A stretch of DNA of 64,000 bases from Candidatus Neomarinimicrobiota bacterium (GTDB lineage: Bacteria; Fidelibacterota; JAANXI01): NCBI GenBank assembly GCA_021734025.1, contig JAIPJS010000001.1:372001-436000 (forward strand), read 5' to 3'. Numbering within the stretch: position 1 is the first letter of the stretch; every line of letters starts with the position of its first letter. The notes below the pieces were generated by a model, which worked only from the letters and a program-made list of their open reading frames with translations, was not told where the DNA came from and did no database searches. The position numbers were made by a program, and so were the translations under genes. This document shows, one piece after another, positions 35,169-43,912 of the stretch.

Positions 35169-35951
35169 ATGAGTGCAATGGACATTCAGGTTGAGCAGAA
35201 GTCCGAGGAGCAGGTAGCCAATCTCTGGCAGAGTTACGTGGAGAATCCGACCCACGAGGTGAGAAGCGAACTCGTGAAGCAGTATCTGCCGCTGGTCAAA
35301 TACATCGCAGGAAGGATTACGGGGAATTTGCCCTCGGTGATGAGCTGGGACGATCTGTTCCACAGCGGCGTCGTAGGGCTCATAGAGGCGGTGGATCGCT
35401 TTGATCCCAGTCAGCAGGTGAAATTTAAAACCTTTGCATACACCAGAATCCGTGGCGCAATGATCGATGAGCTACGGCGTGTGGAGTGGGGACCAAGGTC
35501 GTTACGGGATGCTCACAAACGACTGGAAGCAACTATTGAGGAGTTGCAGAGTGAACTGAATACCTATCCCACAGATGAACAGATTGCTGAAGCATTGGAT
35601 GTGACTATAGATGAGTACTATGAAATGCTGCATTCCGTATCAAAGCGGTATATGCTTTCTCTGGATTATATGTATGATGACGGCGAGGACGACGAATCCT
35701 TCACCATCAAAAAGTCAATTGAGCAAACTGAACATGACGAACCCCTTGATGCGCTGGTCAAAGCGGAAGAAAAGGAGCGTCTTGTCAAAATTATCGATCA
35801 CCTGCCTGACCAGGAAAAGATGGTGATCGCCCTCTACTATTACGAGGAGTTAACCCTCCGGGAAATCGGCGAAGTGATTGGAGTGTCTGAATCTCGGGTC
35901 TCCCAGATCCATACTAAAGTTTTACTTTATCTGGAGAGCGTTTTGCGCTGA
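35169..35951 (+). CDS. fliA: RNA polymerase sigma factor FliA (sigma-28)
   Basis: Sigma-70-family factor for late flagellar genes, 260 residues. Regions 2 to 4 are present: YLPLVKYIAGRITGNLP, DLFHSGVVGLIEAVDRFDPSQ, KTFAYTRIRGAMIDELRR, the region 3 SLRDAHKRLEATIEEL, and the region 4 helix-turn-helix LTLREIGEVIGVSESRVSQIH. It should read the two GCCGATAA promoters seen here (1096, 60011). No clear flgM anti-sigma gene was seen next to it. Confidence 0.96.
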   Translation: MSAMDIQVEQKSEEQVANLWQSYVENPTHEVRSELVKQYLPLVKYIAGRITGNLPSVMSWDDLFHSGVVGLIEAVDRFDPSQQVKFKTFAYTRIRGAMIDELRRVEWGPRSLRDAHKRLEATIEELQSELNTYPTDEQIAEALDVTIDEYYEMLHSVSKRYMLSLDYMYDDGEDDESFTIKKSIEQTEHDEPLDALVKAEEKERLVKIIDHLPDQEKMVIALYYYEELTLREIGEVIGVSESRVSQIHTKVLLYLESVLR

Positions 35952-35957
35952 TATGCA

Positions 35958-36257
35958 ATGGATATCAACTTCAACAGGATTGATCCCAACAGGCAGGTCG
36001 GTTCGGTTGACCGATCTAAGCGTGTCCAAAAGCCAAACAAGGACGAAGCCGAGCAGAACGGCAAGCGTTTCAAGGATCAGCTCGACCTGGCTTCCCAGAC
36101 GGATAATGAGGAAGAATCGAAGGAAAAGAAAGAGAAGAAAAAGACTTCCCCGCCAGATACCGGGGAAAATGTGGATAGAAAAAAATTGGGTAATGATAAA
36201 GATATCCCCGGAGACGATGAGGGGACGTTAGGGACAAATCTGGACATTACGGTTTAA
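35958..36257 (+). CDS. Charged, disordered protein of unknown role after fliA
   Basis: A 99-residue, very hydrophilic protein (EEESKEKKEKKKTSPPD) with no membrane part and little predicted fold. The N-terminal MDINFNRIDPNRQV resembles the opening of some flagellar regulators, including FlgM, and FKDQLDLAS is faintly like the FlgM motif. A hydrophobic C-terminal helix pair that would hold sigma-28 is absent. The position directly after fliA is the reason to look again. Confidence 0.6.
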   Translation: MDINFNRIDPNRQVGSVDRSKRVQKPNKDEAEQNGKRFKDQLDLASQTDNEEESKEKKEKKKTSPPDTGENVDRKKLGNDKDIPGDDEGTLGTNLDITV

Positions 36258-36273
36258 CACGAGGGAAAGAGAT

Positions 36274-37644
36274 ATGCGTTACGTACATCTGATTATCGGT
36301 TTACTTTTCTGCACTTCTATATCCCAGGCAGTGGCTGAAACTTCTGTTGAAAGTATCGATATTGACTTCGCAGAAAAAAATATCGATCTGATTATAGCCA
36401 CGGACGGGACTCCGGAATACCAGGTCATTGGGCCGAAAAATGGCACCATTCGAATCCGTATTGATGACGCTGCCGGATATGATTTCCACAGATCCGATAA
36501 TCCGCTGTGGACACACGCGCCGTTTGGCGATATCTCACTGTCTCAACAATACAAAAATATCTATCTCGCCATTCAGTTAAACTCCTTGGAAGACTTTACG
36601 CTGAAACATACGCATGTGGAAAACGGGATCAGGTTGTCATTCTCAGGAGAACCGATTGGGAGGTATCTGACTCAAAAGGGCCAAAACAGGAGCAATAACT
36701 TAGCTAAAGTATTACTTGATGAAAATATCTTTAAAACCACTAACATTGGAGAAAAATACTCAAAATATTCCGTTAAAAACCTCAACCGCTCACTAGAAAA
36801 ACACATTGGAGAAAATGACTTATCAACGGTACAGGCGCTGCATACGGAATTTGTCAACCGGGATGCCCTGACGCCATCGGTAATGAAAGATTTGGCCGAA
36901 TTTTACGATGCACGGGGATTGAGCACAGAATCTGAGCAGATGTGGATTGCTTATTACAAAGCGAAAATTAATCAGAATTCATCCCCATATGTTGACGCAC
37001 TGCCGGGTGAGGAGCGCGCAAGGTCTAATATCGAAGCTCAAACACTTGCCGCAGTCAATTATTTAAATGAAAACCGCGTGACTATCGGAATTTTTCTGTT
37101 ACTAAGCATGATCTCAACAGGTGGATATTATCTGACTGTTTCCCGCAATTCCGGCGAGGTAGAATTCCAGGATATTCCAAAAGAACAATCCCGCGATTTT
37201 CTCTCCGCGTTACAATCCCAGATGGGTGCGGAAGTCTCAGGGACCGGAGGGGAAGAGATGGATTCAATGAACACACAATCCAAAAAATCCCCGGTAACCG
37301 AAATTGATCAGGGAAATGCCTCGGGTGATTCCGTATCTTTTTCCGGGTTTGCCGAAGCCAATAAGCCTTCAGATAATAATCAGATAAGTCGTAAACGAAA
37401 AGAAGTAGCACGACTCCACAAGAAGGGGCTCTCCAGAGAAATGATTGCCCGGGAGCTCAATCTGAGCAAAGGGGAAGTTGAATTGTTGTTAAAGGTTTCC
37501 CAAAAGACAAAATCTGCTGGGCCCGGTGCCAACCGGGTAAACGCGCAGTCGTTTGCAGGAATGTCCGTACGGGAGATCGCCCGGGAACTTGCCGTTTCCG
37601 AAGAGGAGGCCAAACTGATCCGCATGCGTGGTAAGGGAGCCTGA
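36274..37644 (+). CDS. Membrane protein with periplasmic domain and two cytoplasmic HTH-like repeats
   Basis: A 456-residue protein not recognised as a whole. A signal sequence (1-22, LIIGLLFCTSISQAVA) is followed by a beta-rich domain (about 25-130: IDIDFAEKNIDLIIATDG, HVENGIRLSFSGEP) of AMIN-like look, and then by a helical region. One membrane helix is at about 269-287 (VTIGIFLLLSMISTGGYYL). The cytoplasmic tail ends in two short helix-turn-helix-like segments, KGLSREMIARELNLSKGEVELLL and MSVREIARELAVSEEEAKLI, similar to the DUF6115-type tails seen in flagellar operons. A membrane-linked regulator is possible but not shown. Confidence 0.7.
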   Translation: MRYVHLIIGLLFCTSISQAVAETSVESIDIDFAEKNIDLIIATDGTPEYQVIGPKNGTIRIRIDDAAGYDFHRSDNPLWTHAPFGDISLSQQYKNIYLAIQLNSLEDFTLKHTHVENGIRLSFSGEPIGRYLTQKGQNRSNNLAKVLLDENIFKTTNIGEKYSKYSVKNLNRSLEKHIGENDLSTVQALHTEFVNRDALTPSVMKDLAEFYDARGLSTESEQMWIAYYKAKINQNSSPYVDALPGEERARSNIEAQTLAAVNYLNENRVTIGIFLLLSMISTGGYYLTVSRNSGEVEFQDIPKEQSRDFLSALQSQMGAEVSGTGGEEMDSMNTQSKKSPVTEIDQGNASGDSVSFSGFAEANKPSDNNQISRKRKEVARLHKKGLSREMIARELNLSKGEVELLLKVSQKTKSAGPGANRVNAQSFAGMSVREIARELAVSEEEAKLIRMRGKGA

Positions 37645-37651
37645 GTAACGC

Positions 37652-38737
37652 ATGTCGGGAATGTCTTCTGTCGCTGCAATTTTAGCCGGACAGTATGGGA
37701 ACACCGGGCAGCCGCGCCTGATGCTTCGGGTCGGACAGTTCGTCTCCGGTACAGTTAATCGCCACCTTGGTAAAAATCAGGTTATGACAACCATCCAGGG
37801 AAAACCGATTATTGCAAGCTCTCAGATTTCTGTAAATGTAGGGGAGCAGCTTCTGATGCAGGTGAAATCGGTCAGACCCAAGCCCCGGCTCAAAGTGGTA
37901 CAGCAGATTAAATCCGAGAAAAGATCTTCCGCTGGCGAGAAGAAACTCAAAACAGTTTTGGAGACCTTCCAAAGATATAATTTGCCAGTCACCCCGGCTG
38001 TGTATTCTGCACTGCTCGGGGAAAGGCAGAGACATGGCGGTTTTAGCCGGCTTTTGGATTCCTTTGAGGCGGCCCCGGATATCTGGAGACGATTGCTTTG
38101 GAATGCATCATTGCCGGGCAAGCCTGCGCTCTCCGCTGTTGTGGAATGGATTGAACAGACCCAAATTGTATTTTCCCCGGAATGGATCAGGAATCACTTT
38201 CATGAATTTTTTTCCGGATACCAGATTCAGTCATTTAATGAGATGATTCAGGCTGTACATTCGCTCTACAACTCCAACCTGTCAGCGGGGGAGAATACTT
38301 CCGGAGGTATGTCACAGTACCTGCATCTTTGGGAGCAGTTACTTTCTATCGGCTGGGATACGGGATATTGGATCGGGGGACTGCTGCCGTTTGCATATGG
38401 TGAATATTCCGGATTGGCGGGATTTGGGTTATGGAATCCGGACCGGTCCGATGGGAGGAATACCCCCACACAACTGACGCTGTTAGGAGTTTTGACAGAC
38501 GGCCGTTGTTTCCATGTTGTGCTTGAGTTCAGGGAGGATGAACTCGCCGGGGTAATCGACTGCAATTCCCAATCGCTACAGCAGGCATTTGAAGAGAATC
38601 TGCCTGTTTTCCGCACCGCCCTTCAGTCGGAAGGATTCCGAACGGTGCACGTCAGGTGTAATTACATATATAATTTCAGTATAGACCCAGCGATAATATT
38701 TCCAGCAAACAATTCTCAACAGACTATCACGGTGTAA
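37652..38737 (+). CDS. FliK-like flagellar protein (tentative)
   Basis: A 361-residue protein with an N-terminal beta-barrel-like stretch (LRVGQFVSGTVNRHLG, IQGKPIIASS, VNVGEQLLMQVKSV), a helical middle, and a C-terminal beta-alpha part (LLGVLTDGRCFHVVLEF, ELAGVIDCN, FRTALQSEGFRTVHVRCNY). The last part has the look of the C-terminal hook-control (Flg_hook) fold, and proteins of this plan occur near fliA in other flagellar clusters. The true FliK is at 16414, so this would be a second, shorter member. It starts eight bases after the previous gene. Confidence 0.5.
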   Translation: MSGMSSVAAILAGQYGNTGQPRLMLRVGQFVSGTVNRHLGKNQVMTTIQGKPIIASSQISVNVGEQLLMQVKSVRPKPRLKVVQQIKSEKRSSAGEKKLKTVLETFQRYNLPVTPAVYSALLGERQRHGGFSRLLDSFEAAPDIWRRLLWNASLPGKPALSAVVEWIEQTQIVFSPEWIRNHFHEFFSGYQIQSFNEMIQAVHSLYNSNLSAGENTSGGMSQYLHLWEQLLSIGWDTGYWIGGLLPFAYGEYSGLAGFGLWNPDRSDGRNTPTQLTLLGVLTDGRCFHVVLEFREDELAGVIDCNSQSLQQAFEENLPVFRTALQSEGFRTVHVRCNYIYNFSIDPAIIFPANNSQQTITV

Positions 38738-38738
38738 T

Positions 38739-40007
38739 ATGCCAAACGGAACTAATTCAGAAAATCATCCCACACAGGAAAATAATACAATATTATTTGT
38801 GGATGACGAACCGATCATCCGCAAAATTGTGCGTTCACTCCTCAAAAAGCAGCCGTATACCGTATTGCTCGCGGAATCCGGAGAAGAAGGCCTTAAGATA
38901 TTAAAGGATAAGTCAGTCGTCCTGGTCATCTCCGATTACAAGATGGAGGGAATGGACGGTATCGAGTTTTTAAGCCTGGTAGAGAAAAAGTATCCGGATA
39001 TTATCCGGATGATGGTCACCGGGTTTGCCAATGTGAATGTGATGACGGACGCCATTAATCAGGGCCGGATTTTCAAGATCCTCCAGAAACCGTGGGATCG
39101 CAACGAGTTCCTTGATGCGGTACACGGGGCATTTGAACTTTCGCGCTCTCAGAATGAGCAGAAAAACATGGAGCGGAAGTATATATCTCACGCCCGTGAG
39201 ATGGAGCAGCGTGTCAGAGAGCGCACAAAGGAACTTTCGCTGGTTATCAATGAGCTGCAAAAGCGAAATGAGAAACTGGCTGCTACCCATCAACAACTAC
39301 TGCAGTCCGACAAGATGGCCTCGCTGGGATTAATGGCCGGTACCCTGGCGCACGATATCAGTAATCCCTTGTTTGTGATTCAGGGCAATGTGGAAATTCT
39401 GAGTATCAGGGATTACATCCAGCCGGCTGATCGGGAGATTCTCCAAAAAATCAAGGAACAGATTCGGCGCATTGAGTCCCTGGTTCAGAGTATCAGGAAT
39501 TATTCCAAAAAATCTGCGGGCAATTTTGAGAAACTGAATCTGATTGACGCGCTGGAAGAATCGTTTGTGCTCACCCGGAAGATGATCAACGTGAAAAATA
39601 TCGAAGTTGTCACCCATTATCCGGAGAACATCCCGTACATTTATGGAAATCAAAATCAGATTGAACAGGTCTTCATGAATATCATCCAGAACGGCGTACA
39701 GGCCATGGAGGACGATGGTACGTTAACCTGTGAAATCGAACACGTGTCTTTCAATGGTGAAGATGGGCCGATACCGTCCTGGCAGGTCACCATCACCGAT
39801 ACGGGGAGTGGAATTCCACAGGAAAAACTGGACGAAATTTTTGACGCATTTTATACAACAAAAGACGAGGGCACCGGACTGGGTCTCAATATCTGTTATC
39901 GAATTGTAGAAGAACACAATGGGCATATCGATGTTTTTAGTACGATTGACAAAGGCACATCCTTTGTGATGAATTATCCTGAACACGGGGCGACTAATGG
40001 AGAGTAA
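38739..40007 (+). CDS. Receiver-coiled coil-histidine kinase
   Basis: A soluble hybrid of 422 residues with the receiver first. REC (1-135): VDDE at 21-24, phospho-acceptor Asp66 (VISDYKMEGM), Lys in LQKPWD. A coiled coil follows (about 140-195, EMEQRVRERTKELSLVINEL). The dimerisation helix has His205 (AGTLAHDISNPL). The HATPase has NIIQNGVQAM, DTGSGIPQ, IFDAFYTTK and GTGLGLNI. This layout fits a kinase controlled by phosphorylation of its own receiver, not by a sensor domain. It begins one base after the previous stop. Confidence 0.9.
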   Translation: MPNGTNSENHPTQENNTILFVDDEPIIRKIVRSLLKKQPYTVLLAESGEEGLKILKDKSVVLVISDYKMEGMDGIEFLSLVEKKYPDIIRMMVTGFANVNVMTDAINQGRIFKILQKPWDRNEFLDAVHGAFELSRSQNEQKNMERKYISHAREMEQRVRERTKELSLVINELQKRNEKLAATHQQLLQSDKMASLGLMAGTLAHDISNPLFVIQGNVEILSIRDYIQPADREILQKIKEQIRRIESLVQSIRNYSKKSAGNFEKLNLIDALEESFVLTRKMINVKNIEVVTHYPENIPYIYGNQNQIEQVFMNIIQNGVQAMEDDGTLTCEIEHVSFNGEDGPIPSWQVTITDTGSGIPQEKLDEIFDAFYTTKDEGTGLGLNICYRIVEEHNGHIDVFSTIDKGTSFVMNYPEHGATNGE

Positions 40008-40011
40008 TTCC

Positions 40012-40143
40012 ATGGATTCGAAGGAACATTCCGGGTTGTCACCAGAATGGCAACGATCCGTTTCTGAGGATGCCCAACGTGTTTTCGATGCATTTTTTAC
40101 ATATTTATCCAGGGCAGTACAAAATTCAGAGGAAGTCGAATGA
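40012..40143 (+). CDS. Small ORF (43 residues) between two kinase genes
   Basis: Runs from ATG 40012 to TGA 40143. The product starts MDSKEHSGLSPEWQRS and continues with a helix VFDAFFTYLSRAV. A good Shine-Dalgarno (GGAGAG) precedes it by about seven bases. Its stop overlaps the ATG of the next gene (ATGA), and it follows the previous stop by four bases, exactly like the other gene junctions in this block. It fills what would otherwise be the only gap in the block, so I think it is translated; function unknown. Confidence 0.6.
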   Translation: MDSKEHSGLSPEWQRSVSEDAQRVFDAFFTYLSRAVQNSEEVE

Positions 40144-40988
40144 AGGAAACGCAGCAAGTATTACAATCTGTACTTTTTGACATATCCAAACTGCTTCAGA
40201 TCGACCAGGAGCCGGGTGAGGTTTTTGAAAATGTATTACGGCTTACCCGGCAGGTTATCCCGTTTGAGCGGAGTACACTGTATCTCTGGGACAGCCGTAC
40301 AGAGCAGCTGGAACAGGTAGCCTCCATCGGCGAAGAAATTGAGCTGGCCCAGCTGTTTAAATTTACCCGGGGATCGGGTATGTCCGCCTGGACCGCCCAT
40401 GTGAAGCGGCCAATCATCCTGGGAGATATCCGCCGGAACGGAACATACGATGGCGAGACAATACATAGTTTTCTGAGTGTACCGCTGATGTTAAACGACT
40501 CCCTTATCGGGGTGCTAAATTGCGGACATCCTGAAACCAATGCCTTTGACGATAATGACCTGGCGCGTTTACAGATCGTTGGAAGTCAGATTGCCGGGAT
40601 TGTGGAGCATGCGCGATCTACAATTCAGCTGATGGAAAAAAATATCGAGTTGGAGCAGCTGAACACCGAATTACAGGAAACACAGTCGCAACTAATCTCA
40701 TCGGAAAAGTTGGCCACTGTGGGACAAATGGCTGTCCGTCTCAGCCATGAGGTCAATAATCCGCTTACGATTATCTCCGGTACCCTGGAATTGCTCATGG
40801 GGGATATTGAATCCTCTAAAGATTTCACAGGGAATGTCGATATTAAAGGGCAATTCAAGGTGATAGAAACGCAAATTAAGCGTATCGGAGATGTTTTGGA
40901 CAAGCTGGTGCAGCTAAAATCTGTGCAGATCGAGCAATATTCGTCTGATGGGACGAACATGCTTGTCCTCGATCCTACCCATGAGTAA
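40140..40988 (+). CDS. GAF-DHp protein lacking a kinase ATPase domain
   Basis: A 282-residue protein. A GAF domain spans about 25-160 (PFERSTLYLWDS, GSGMSAWTAHVKRPIILGDI, SVPLMLNDSLIGVLNCGHP). A coiled coil leads to a histidine-kinase dimerisation domain with His203 (VGQMAVRLSHEVNNPL). The protein then ends after about 75 residues of helix without any HATPase motif. The next gene starts within the last eight bases, so the ORF is not a frameshifted kinase: no HATPase lies in another frame just downstream, where a REC domain begins. It could be a phosphotransfer partner or a signal-sensing partner for the next kinase. Confidence 0.8.
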   Translation: MKETQQVLQSVLFDISKLLQIDQEPGEVFENVLRLTRQVIPFERSTLYLWDSRTEQLEQVASIGEEIELAQLFKFTRGSGMSAWTAHVKRPIILGDIRRNGTYDGETIHSFLSVPLMLNDSLIGVLNCGHPETNAFDDNDLARLQIVGSQIAGIVEHARSTIQLMEKNIELEQLNTELQETQSQLISSEKLATVGQMAVRLSHEVNNPLTIISGTLELLMGDIESSKDFTGNVDIKGQFKVIETQIKRIGDVLDKLVQLKSVQIEQYSSDGTNMLVLDPTHE

Positions 40989-43551
40989 ACCGAAAATATT
41001 ACATATAGAAGACGATCCCAACATCCGGGAACTTGTGACCCGGGTGCTGGAAGATGAGTTCGAAATTGCGGGAGCCTCGACCGGGTTGGAGGGGATTAAA
41101 GCGGCGCAGGAGTTTCGCCCCGATCTCATCCTGATGGATCTTCAGCTTCCCAGTATGAGCGGATACGAAGCCACGACAAGAATTCATTCCATTGAAGAGC
41201 TCAAGGATTTGCCGATTGTTGCTGTCACAGGCAATAATACGGAAGAAGAGCGCGAAAAGACGCTCGCGGCCGGCTGCCGGGGATTCATCCCGAAACCCAT
41301 CGACCTGTTCGCGCTCCCGGAGCAAATATCCGAATACCTGTCCGGAAAGGTGGAGGAGACCACTGACGAAAAGCGCACGGAGTATTTCCAACAGTATAGC
41401 GAAGAGTTGGTGAAGAAACTTCAGGATCGTATTGAGGCGCTTACCGAAGTCAACGACGAGATGAAGCGCCTGAACCGGGAGCTCCAGCGCCGGGATCAAT
41501 ATATCGAAAATATGGTTGATGCCCTCTGGGTGGTTGATCGGAAGGACCAAACCCAGGATATGAATCCCGCATTGCTGGATGTGCTGGGCTACACAGCTGA
41601 TGAGCTGATTTCCCAGCCGATCTACAAGTATATGGATTCGGAAAGCCGGAAAAAATATTTCACCATTTCCATCGAAAATCTCCAGCATGGCATCGCAACG
41701 CAAAACGAGCTCACCTTCCTGACCAAAGAAGGGGATAAAATCAAGGCGCTGGTCAGCAGCCAGCCCGTTTCGTCCAATGAAGAGAGTGATGTGGAGGGAT
41801 ATTTTCATGTGCTCCACGATATCACCCAGCGGAAGCAACTGGAATTTGAACTCCGGGAGTCAGAAAAAAAGTACCGCTCGCTGGTCAATAATTCGCTTAT
41901 TGGCATTTTTCGGGTGACGCACCGGGGGCGCTTTTCCACGGTGAATCCCCGCCTGGTTGAAATCCTCGGATACGATTCCGAACAGGAGTTATACGGTTTG
42001 GGCAACATCCTGTCGTTATTCAAGGACCGTGACGACACTAAGCGACTGGTCGAGCGGATTAGTCGTCATCCTGTGATTAATGATGAAGAGTTGACGCTGC
42101 TGAAAAAGGACGGGAAAGAAATTGTTGTACTGGTCAACGTCCAAAAGGTAGAGGATGGGCTCCACGGAGAGCCAGTGTACGAAGGATTAGTCGAGGATAT
42201 TACCGAAAAGCGTCAGCTGGAGATCTCCCTGCGCCAGGCAAACCGGGAATTAGAAGTCAAAAATAAGATCAACCGGATCATTCTGGCGGAGACGGAACTG
42301 GAAAAGGTGCTCCAGCACCTTATCGGAAATGCGCTGCAGATCCTGGAGGTCGACGCGGCTGCACTCTATATGTATGACAAGGAGCACATGACTCTCCGGT
42401 ATGGATACGGAAACGGTCTGCAACCGGATTGGCTTCACCATTTTCGCACAATTCCGGTGGGTGAATCCGAGTCCCATTTCCTTGTGGAATCGTTTATGAA
42501 AAACCAGGCGATTGTGTTAAAAGACCTGGAGCCATTTCTCAGAGATTACAAGAATAATGGCAGTTGGCGGTTTACCACAAAAGGTACCTGGATTGCCATG
42601 CCTATTGCTTTAAATGATAAGGTGCTCGGCATCTTTCTGTGTGCGAAATACCATTCCACCCCTCTGAGCGATCAGGAATTTCGCACCATGGAAGCCCTGA
42701 GCAATCAGATGGCCATCGGTATTAACCATGTCAATCAGATCGAGGATTTGAATCAGTCGAAAAAGGCGCTGGAAGAATCCTTTACCGAACTGGCCAAGAT
42801 GAACAAATTTAAAGACGAATTCCTGGCAAATATGAGCCATGAGCTCCGGACACCGCTAAACTCCATCATTGGATTCAGTGAAGTCCTTATCGACGGGCTA
42901 GCAGGTGATGTCAACGAGGAACAGTATGAATTTCTGGAGAATATTCTTGGCAGTGGTCAGCACCTGTTATCGTTGATTAATGATATTTTGGATATGTCCA
43001 AGATTCGGTCCGGCCAGATGGAATTGATGCTGGAGGAGACGGACTGTCAGGCGCTTATCGATGAGTTGAATCAGACGCTCTCCGGTGTTATCCGCGGCAA
43101 ACAGCAGGAATATATTCATGAGATCGATCCCGAAATAACGACACTGAGTATCGATAAAAAGAAAATAAAGCAGGTATTGCTGAATCTCCTTGGGAACGCC
43201 AACAAATTCACCCCGAAACAAGGGACAATCCGTCTTCAAATACAGCCGGTCACCAGAGATGGTACCGATTACATTCAGTTCGCTGTTTCAGATACCGGTA
43301 TTGGGATTCCGGAGGATGAACGGGAAAATATTTTTGACGAGTTCCGGCAGGTGGACGGCTCCCACAGCCGGGAATACGATGGTACCGGCCTCGGGCTTCC
43401 CATTGCAAAGAAATTGGTAGAATTGCACGGCGGGCGAATTTGGGTGGAGAGCGAAGTGAATCAGGGCGCAACATTTTCCTTCATTTTACCCACAGATCCC
43501 GATGAGATTCGGTTTGAACCAGATTCATCTGAGGAAATATATGCCTATTGA
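40981..43551 (+). CDS. REC-PAS-PAS-GAF hybrid histidine kinase
   Basis: A soluble multi-domain kinase of about 856 residues. REC (1-120): phospho-acceptor Asp53 (LMDLQLPSM). A coiled coil follows. PAS 1 is at about 170-290 (MVDALWVVDRKDQTQDMNPALLDVLGYT) and PAS 2 at about 300-415 (LVNNSLIGIFRVTHRGRFSTVNPRLVEILGYD). GAF spans about 440-600. The kinase core has His in FLANMSHELRTPLNSIIGFSE, N-box LLNLLGNANKFTP, DTGIGIPEDE, and GTGLGLPIAKKL. Start ATG 40981 overlaps the preceding gene by eight bases; an upstream in-frame start at 40948 has no support. No membrane segments are seen. Confidence 0.92.
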   Translation: MSKPKILHIEDDPNIRELVTRVLEDEFEIAGASTGLEGIKAAQEFRPDLILMDLQLPSMSGYEATTRIHSIEELKDLPIVAVTGNNTEEEREKTLAAGCRGFIPKPIDLFALPEQISEYLSGKVEETTDEKRTEYFQQYSEELVKKLQDRIEALTEVNDEMKRLNRELQRRDQYIENMVDALWVVDRKDQTQDMNPALLDVLGYTADELISQPIYKYMDSESRKKYFTISIENLQHGIATQNELTFLTKEGDKIKALVSSQPVSSNEESDVEGYFHVLHDITQRKQLEFELRESEKKYRSLVNNSLIGIFRVTHRGRFSTVNPRLVEILGYDSEQELYGLGNILSLFKDRDDTKRLVERISRHPVINDEELTLLKKDGKEIVVLVNVQKVEDGLHGEPVYEGLVEDITEKRQLEISLRQANRELEVKNKINRIILAETELEKVLQHLIGNALQILEVDAAALYMYDKEHMTLRYGYGNGLQPDWLHHFRTIPVGESESHFLVESFMKNQAIVLKDLEPFLRDYKNNGSWRFTTKGTWIAMPIALNDKVLGIFLCAKYHSTPLSDQEFRTMEALSNQMAIGINHVNQIEDLNQSKKALEESFTELAKMNKFKDEFLANMSHELRTPLNSIIGFSEVLIDGLAGDVNEEQYEFLENILGSGQHLLSLINDILDMSKIRSGQMELMLEETDCQALIDELNQTLSGVIRGKQQEYIHEIDPEITTLSIDKKKIKQVLLNLLGNANKFTPKQGTIRLQIQPVTRDGTDYIQFAVSDTGIGIPEDERENIFDEFRQVDGSHSREYDGTGLGLPIAKKLVELHGGRIWVESEVNQGATFSFILPTDPDEIRFEPDSSEEIYAY

Positions 43552-43906
43552 GATAATGCTGGTGGAGGACAATGTAATGAACTCGCGCCTGACCCAAAAA
43601 GTGCTGGAATCCGCCGGTATTACCGTACATCTGTATGACAGTGCAGAAGCGGCATTGGAGGTCTTGCAAAAAGTTCATCCCCAGTTGATCCTGCTTGATC
43701 TCCAGCTTCCCGGGATCAGCGGCTATGACTTTGCCCGCCAGGTCCGCCGGATTGACGGATTTCAATCAACACCGCTGGTGGCGATTTCTGCCAATGTCAG
43801 AGAAGAGGATAAAACCAAGGCCCGGGAAGCCGGTTGTGATGGATTTATTGGAAAACCGATTAACACCCGGACTCTGGCAAGCGATATTAAACAATACCTC
43901 GAATAA
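43541..43906 (+). CDS. Single-domain response regulator (CheY/DivK-like)
   Basis: A receiver only, 121 residues: LVEDN at 7-11, phospho-acceptor in LLDLQLPGISGYD (about Asp53), Lys in GKPINTRTL. It overlaps the kinase gene by 11 bases after GAGG. The LQLPGISGY wording is close to that of the kinase's own receiver (LQLPSMSGY), suggesting duplication. The in-frame start at 43502 lies within the kinase gene and is rejected. Confidence 0.88.
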   Translation: MPIEIMLVEDNVMNSRLTQKVLESAGITVHLYDSAEAALEVLQKVHPQLILLDLQLPGISGYDFARQVRRIDGFQSTPLVAISANVREEDKTKAREAGCDGFIGKPINTRTLASDIKQYLE

Positions 43907-43912
43907 AATGTT

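Noticed and set aside
35958-36257. FlgM anti-sigma factor
   Set aside because: Only a short N-terminal likeness; the hydrophobic C-terminal helices that bind sigma-28 are absent.
40140-40988. Frameshifted full histidine kinase
   Set aside because: No HATPase motif is found in another frame after the DHp helix; the next frame immediately encodes a receiver domain with its own start.
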